This document shows, piece after piece, positions 6,252 through 7,455 of a stretch of DNA of 7,455 nt (its first letter is position 1; every line of letters begins with the position of its first letter). The stretch is taken from contig CAVOBC010000239.1 of assembly GCA_963693635.1 (NCBI GenBank), positions 1 through 7,455 on the forward strand. The letters are read 5' to 3'. The DNA comes from CAVOBC01 sp963693635 (GTDB taxonomy: Bacteria > Pseudomonadota > Gammaproteobacteria > Pseudomonadales > Azotimanducaceae). The notes beneath the pieces were generated by a model. It had not been told where the DNA came from and made no database searches. It saw nothing but the letters and a program-made list of their open reading frames with translations. Position numbers and translations under genes: made by a program.

Positions 6252-6275
6252 CGGGGCGCGTCGGTTGCCGCCCCG
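6252..6275 (+). terminator. GC-rich stem-loop after the amidohydrolase gene
   Basis: CGGGGCG (6252-6258) and CGCCCCG (6269-6275) form a perfect 7-bp stem with a 10-base loop, 7 bp after the stop codon. A short TTTT lies about ten bases further on (6286-6289). Position and stem strength suit a terminator; the displaced, short T-run makes it an imperfect one. Confidence 0.45.
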
Positions 6276-6303
6276 TGAGCAATCATTTTGGTTTCAGTCC
6301 TAA

Positions 6304-6326
6304 GCTGGCTTTCACAACCGGCCAGC
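6304..6326. repeat. Stem-loop in the leader of the MaoC gene
   Basis: GCTGGC (6304-6309) pairs with GCCAGC (6321-6326) around an 11-base loop. It lies midway between the amidohydrolase stop and the MaoC start. It may be part of the upstream transcript's 3' end or of the MaoC leader. Confidence 0.35.
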
Positions 6327-6351
6327 CACAGGCATCATCTGCTCAGCCAGA

Positions 6352-6367
6352 CCGGGGTTGACCCCGG
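6352..6367. promoter_or_regulatory. Perfect GC-rich palindromic hairpin 16 bp before the MaoC ribosome binding site
   Basis: CCGGGG, a TTGA loop and CCCCGG (6352-6367) form a perfect 6-bp GC stem. It lies 15 bp upstream of AGGAG (6383-6387), the ribosome binding site of the MaoC gene. In RNA it would be a stable hairpin close to the initiation region; in DNA it is a dyad that a regulator could bind. There is no T-tract. Confidence 0.4.
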
Positions 6368-6394
6368 ACAATCAATCACATCAGGAGAACTCGC

Positions 6395-7276
6395 ATGCCT
6401 ATCACATTGGCAGACGTCGAACAGGAACTCGCTACTACATCGGAGGAGTTTCCGGGTAGCTACACGGACCGGGATTCATTGCTTTACGCGGTCGCCGTTG
6501 GCATGGGGCGCGACCCGCTGGATGCCAACGAACTGCCGTACGTGTGTGAATCGGTTGGCAGTCGTGTGTTGCCGACAGCGGCTACGGTTTTGAGTCGTGC
6601 GGACCGGCGGGGCGCCGCGAGTCGACCTTCCATGCAGAGCAAGATGAACTTTGCCCTGCTGCTGCATGGTGAGCAGCGTTTGCAGATTTACCAGACAATT
6701 CCGGCGGCGGCGGAGACGCTGGTCAGCGGCAAGACGAATGGGGTTTATGACAAAGGCGCGGGCAAAGGCGCGTTGGTCGTTAGTGAAACCACGGTCAAGC
6801 TGAAAGACGGCTCGCCACTCTTCACGCTCGGTTCCACGCTCTTTTTCCGGGGTGACGGTGGATTCGGTGGATCGGCCGATGGCGCGCCGGTTCCGCACAC
6901 GTTGCCCGAGCGCAGCGCGGATGCGGTCTGTGAAATGCCGGGCCGGATTGATCAGGCCATGGTCTACGCCTTGTGTGGTGACCGCAATCCGCTGCATCGC
7001 GATCCTGACTTCGCGAAAAAAGCTGGGTTCGATGTGCCGATTCTGCACGGACTCTGCTCGTACGGCATTGCGTGCCACGCTGTGGTCAAGACCATGCTCG
7101 ATTACGACCAGACGAAGATGACCGGCTTTGACGTGCGTTTCTCCGCGCCGGTCTTTCCCGGCGAAACCCAGGTCGTCGAGATGTGGAAAGACGGCAATGT
7201 TGTCAGTTTCCGCGTGACCCTGAAAGAACGTGGCGTCGTCAGCATCAACAACGGCAAATGTACGATTGCTGAGTAA
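6395..7276 (+). CDS. Two-domain MaoC (R)-specific enoyl-CoA hydratase, HSD17B4 hydratase-2 type
   Basis: A 293-residue double hot-dog protein of the hydratase-2 type found in MFE-2/HSD17B4 and in bacterial steroid and fatty-acid beta-oxidation. It should add water to trans-2-enoyl-CoA to give (3R)-hydroxyacyl-CoA in the cytosol. The non-catalytic N-terminal hot-dog shows LLHGEQ (89-94), DKGAGKGA (119-126) and FFRGDGGFGG (150-159). The C-terminal hot-dog carries the hydratase motif YALCGDRNPLHRD (191-203) with catalytic D196 and H201, then PILHGLCSYG. Length and domain order match standalone family members, and all key residues are present. AGGAG at 6383-6387 lies 7 bp before the ATG. The amidohydrolase gene ends 150 bp upstream on the same strand, with hairpins between, so co-transcription is possible but not shown. 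The natural chain length or ring substrate cannot be read from the sequence. Confidence 0.93.
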   Translation: MPITLADVEQELATTSEEFPGSYTDRDSLLYAVAVGMGRDPLDANELPYVCESVGSRVLPTAATVLSRADRRGAASRPSMQSKMNFALLLHGEQRLQIYQTIPAAAETLVSGKTNGVYDKGAGKGALVVSETTVKLKDGSPLFTLGSTLFFRGDGGFGGSADGAPVPHTLPERSADAVCEMPGRIDQAMVYALCGDRNPLHRDPDFAKKAGFDVPILHGLCSYGIACHAVVKTMLDYDQTKMTGFDVRFSAPVFPGETQVVEMWKDGNVVSFRVTLKERGVVSINNGKCTIAE

Positions 7277-7278
7277 GG

Positions 7279-7293
7279 GTGCTGGTCCAGCAC
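7279..7293. repeat. Perfect 15-bp palindrome just after the MaoC stop
   Basis: GTGCTGG, a single T, then CCAGCAC forms a perfect 7+1+7 dyad 2 bp after the stop codon. As RNA it would fold as a 6-bp stem with a 3-base loop. No T-run follows. It could be a 3'-end structure or a protein-binding site. Confidence 0.5.
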
Positions 7294-7343
7294 GTTGTCG
7301 AATGAATGATTGCAGTGAACCGGGTCGTGCGGGTAGCGGTTCG

Positions 7344-7380
7344 GGTCTGTCAGGCTGCTGAAAAAGCAGCCTGACAGACC
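7344..7380. repeat. Long perfect hairpin: 16-bp stem with 5-base loop
   Basis: The arms at 7344-7359 (GGTCTGTCAGGCTGCT) and 7365-7380 are perfectly complementary around the loop GAAAA. This is the strongest inverted repeat in the window. No T-tract follows on the plus strand; on the minus strand the T-run sits at the top of the stem, not after it. A simple intrinsic terminator is therefore unlikely. It may be a REP-like or insertion-sequence-associated element. Confidence 0.75.
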
Positions 7381-7383
7381 GAT

Positions 7384-7429
7384 ACGTGGATTTCACGTTC
7401 GCTTCGCGAGCGGGCTGAGGCCCGCGCTC
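7384..7429. repeat. Series of short GC-rich stem-loops
   Basis: Three adjacent small hairpins fill this segment. ACGTG (7384-7388) pairs with CACGT (7394-7398). CGCT (7400-7403) pairs with AGCG (7409-7412). CGGGC (7411-7415) pairs with GCCCG (7420-7424), and GAGC/GCTC can extend that stem past a 2-base bulge. The last two overlap and are alternatives. They sit between two long perfect hairpins, making a compound structure. Confidence 0.5.
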
Positions 7430-7430
7430 T

Positions 7431-7455
7431 GGAAAAGTGCAGGAAGCACTTTTCC
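7431..7455. repeat. Perfect 10-bp hairpin ending on the last base of the window
   Basis: GGAAAAGTGC (7431-7440) and GCACTTTTCC (7446-7455) are perfectly complementary around a 5-base loop (AGGAA). The second arm ends exactly at the window edge. The structure may continue outward, or the edge may be an assembly break at a repeated element. Confidence 0.7.

Noticed and set aside
6476..7396. 306-codon open frame on the minus strand opposite the MaoC gene
   Set aside because: It overlaps nearly all of a motif-complete hydratase gene and has no family signature. It is a shadow frame.

Overview
The window looks like bacterial chromosomal DNA of moderately high GC. It holds five recognisable protein genes with good ribosome binding sites or strongly conserved motifs, separated by unusually long stretches full of repeats, hairpins and gene debris. 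The gene set (Baeyer-Villiger-type monooxygenase, DUF3089 hydrolase, DUF402 protein, COG3618-type amidohydrolase, two-domain MaoC hydratase) is typical of organic-compound-degrading Proteobacteria, possibly a gammaproteobacterium. That placement is inferred from family composition only; no rRNA or marker gene is present.

Layout. Positions 1-378 hold no confident gene, only coding-like segments in several frames. A perfect tandem 25-bp duplication (379-428) lies immediately in front of a 521-residue flavin monooxygenase (440-2005, +). From 2006 to 3078 there is no intact gene. This stretch has a hairpin, a 15-bp tandem repeat, a bulged hairpin, a frameshifted P-loop kinase-like pseudogene (2225-2744), the orphan C-terminus of a haloalkane-dehalogenase-like alpha/beta hydrolase (2745-2905), a second orphan C-terminus (2909-2992) and a degenerate 16-bp tandem repeat (2974-3037). 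A membrane-anchored DUF3089 hydrolase follows (3079-4281, +). It converges on a DUF402-family gene (4308-4877, -) whose conserved N-terminus continues upstream in another frame. After a divergent intergenic region come a metal-dependent amidohydrolase (5219-6244, +) and a MaoC-type (R)-enoyl-CoA hydratase (6395-7276, +), with three stem-loops between them. The window ends in a run of back-to-back hairpins (7344-7455), the last finishing exactly on the final base.

How the genes may work together (inference): a Baeyer-Villiger enzyme turns a ketone into an ester or lactone, a hydrolase opens it, and an (R)-specific enoyl-CoA hydratase works in beta-oxidation of the resulting acyl-CoA. The genes are therefore compatible with catabolism of a cyclic or terpenoid/steroid-like ketone. 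They do not form one tight operon, and no substrate can be read from the sequence. I found no convincing wholly new system. The most informative signals are the gene graveyard at 2.2-3.0 kb, two single-base frameshifts in G runs (2343-2346 and 4921-4923), the duplication in front of the monooxygenase, and the terminal hairpin cluster.
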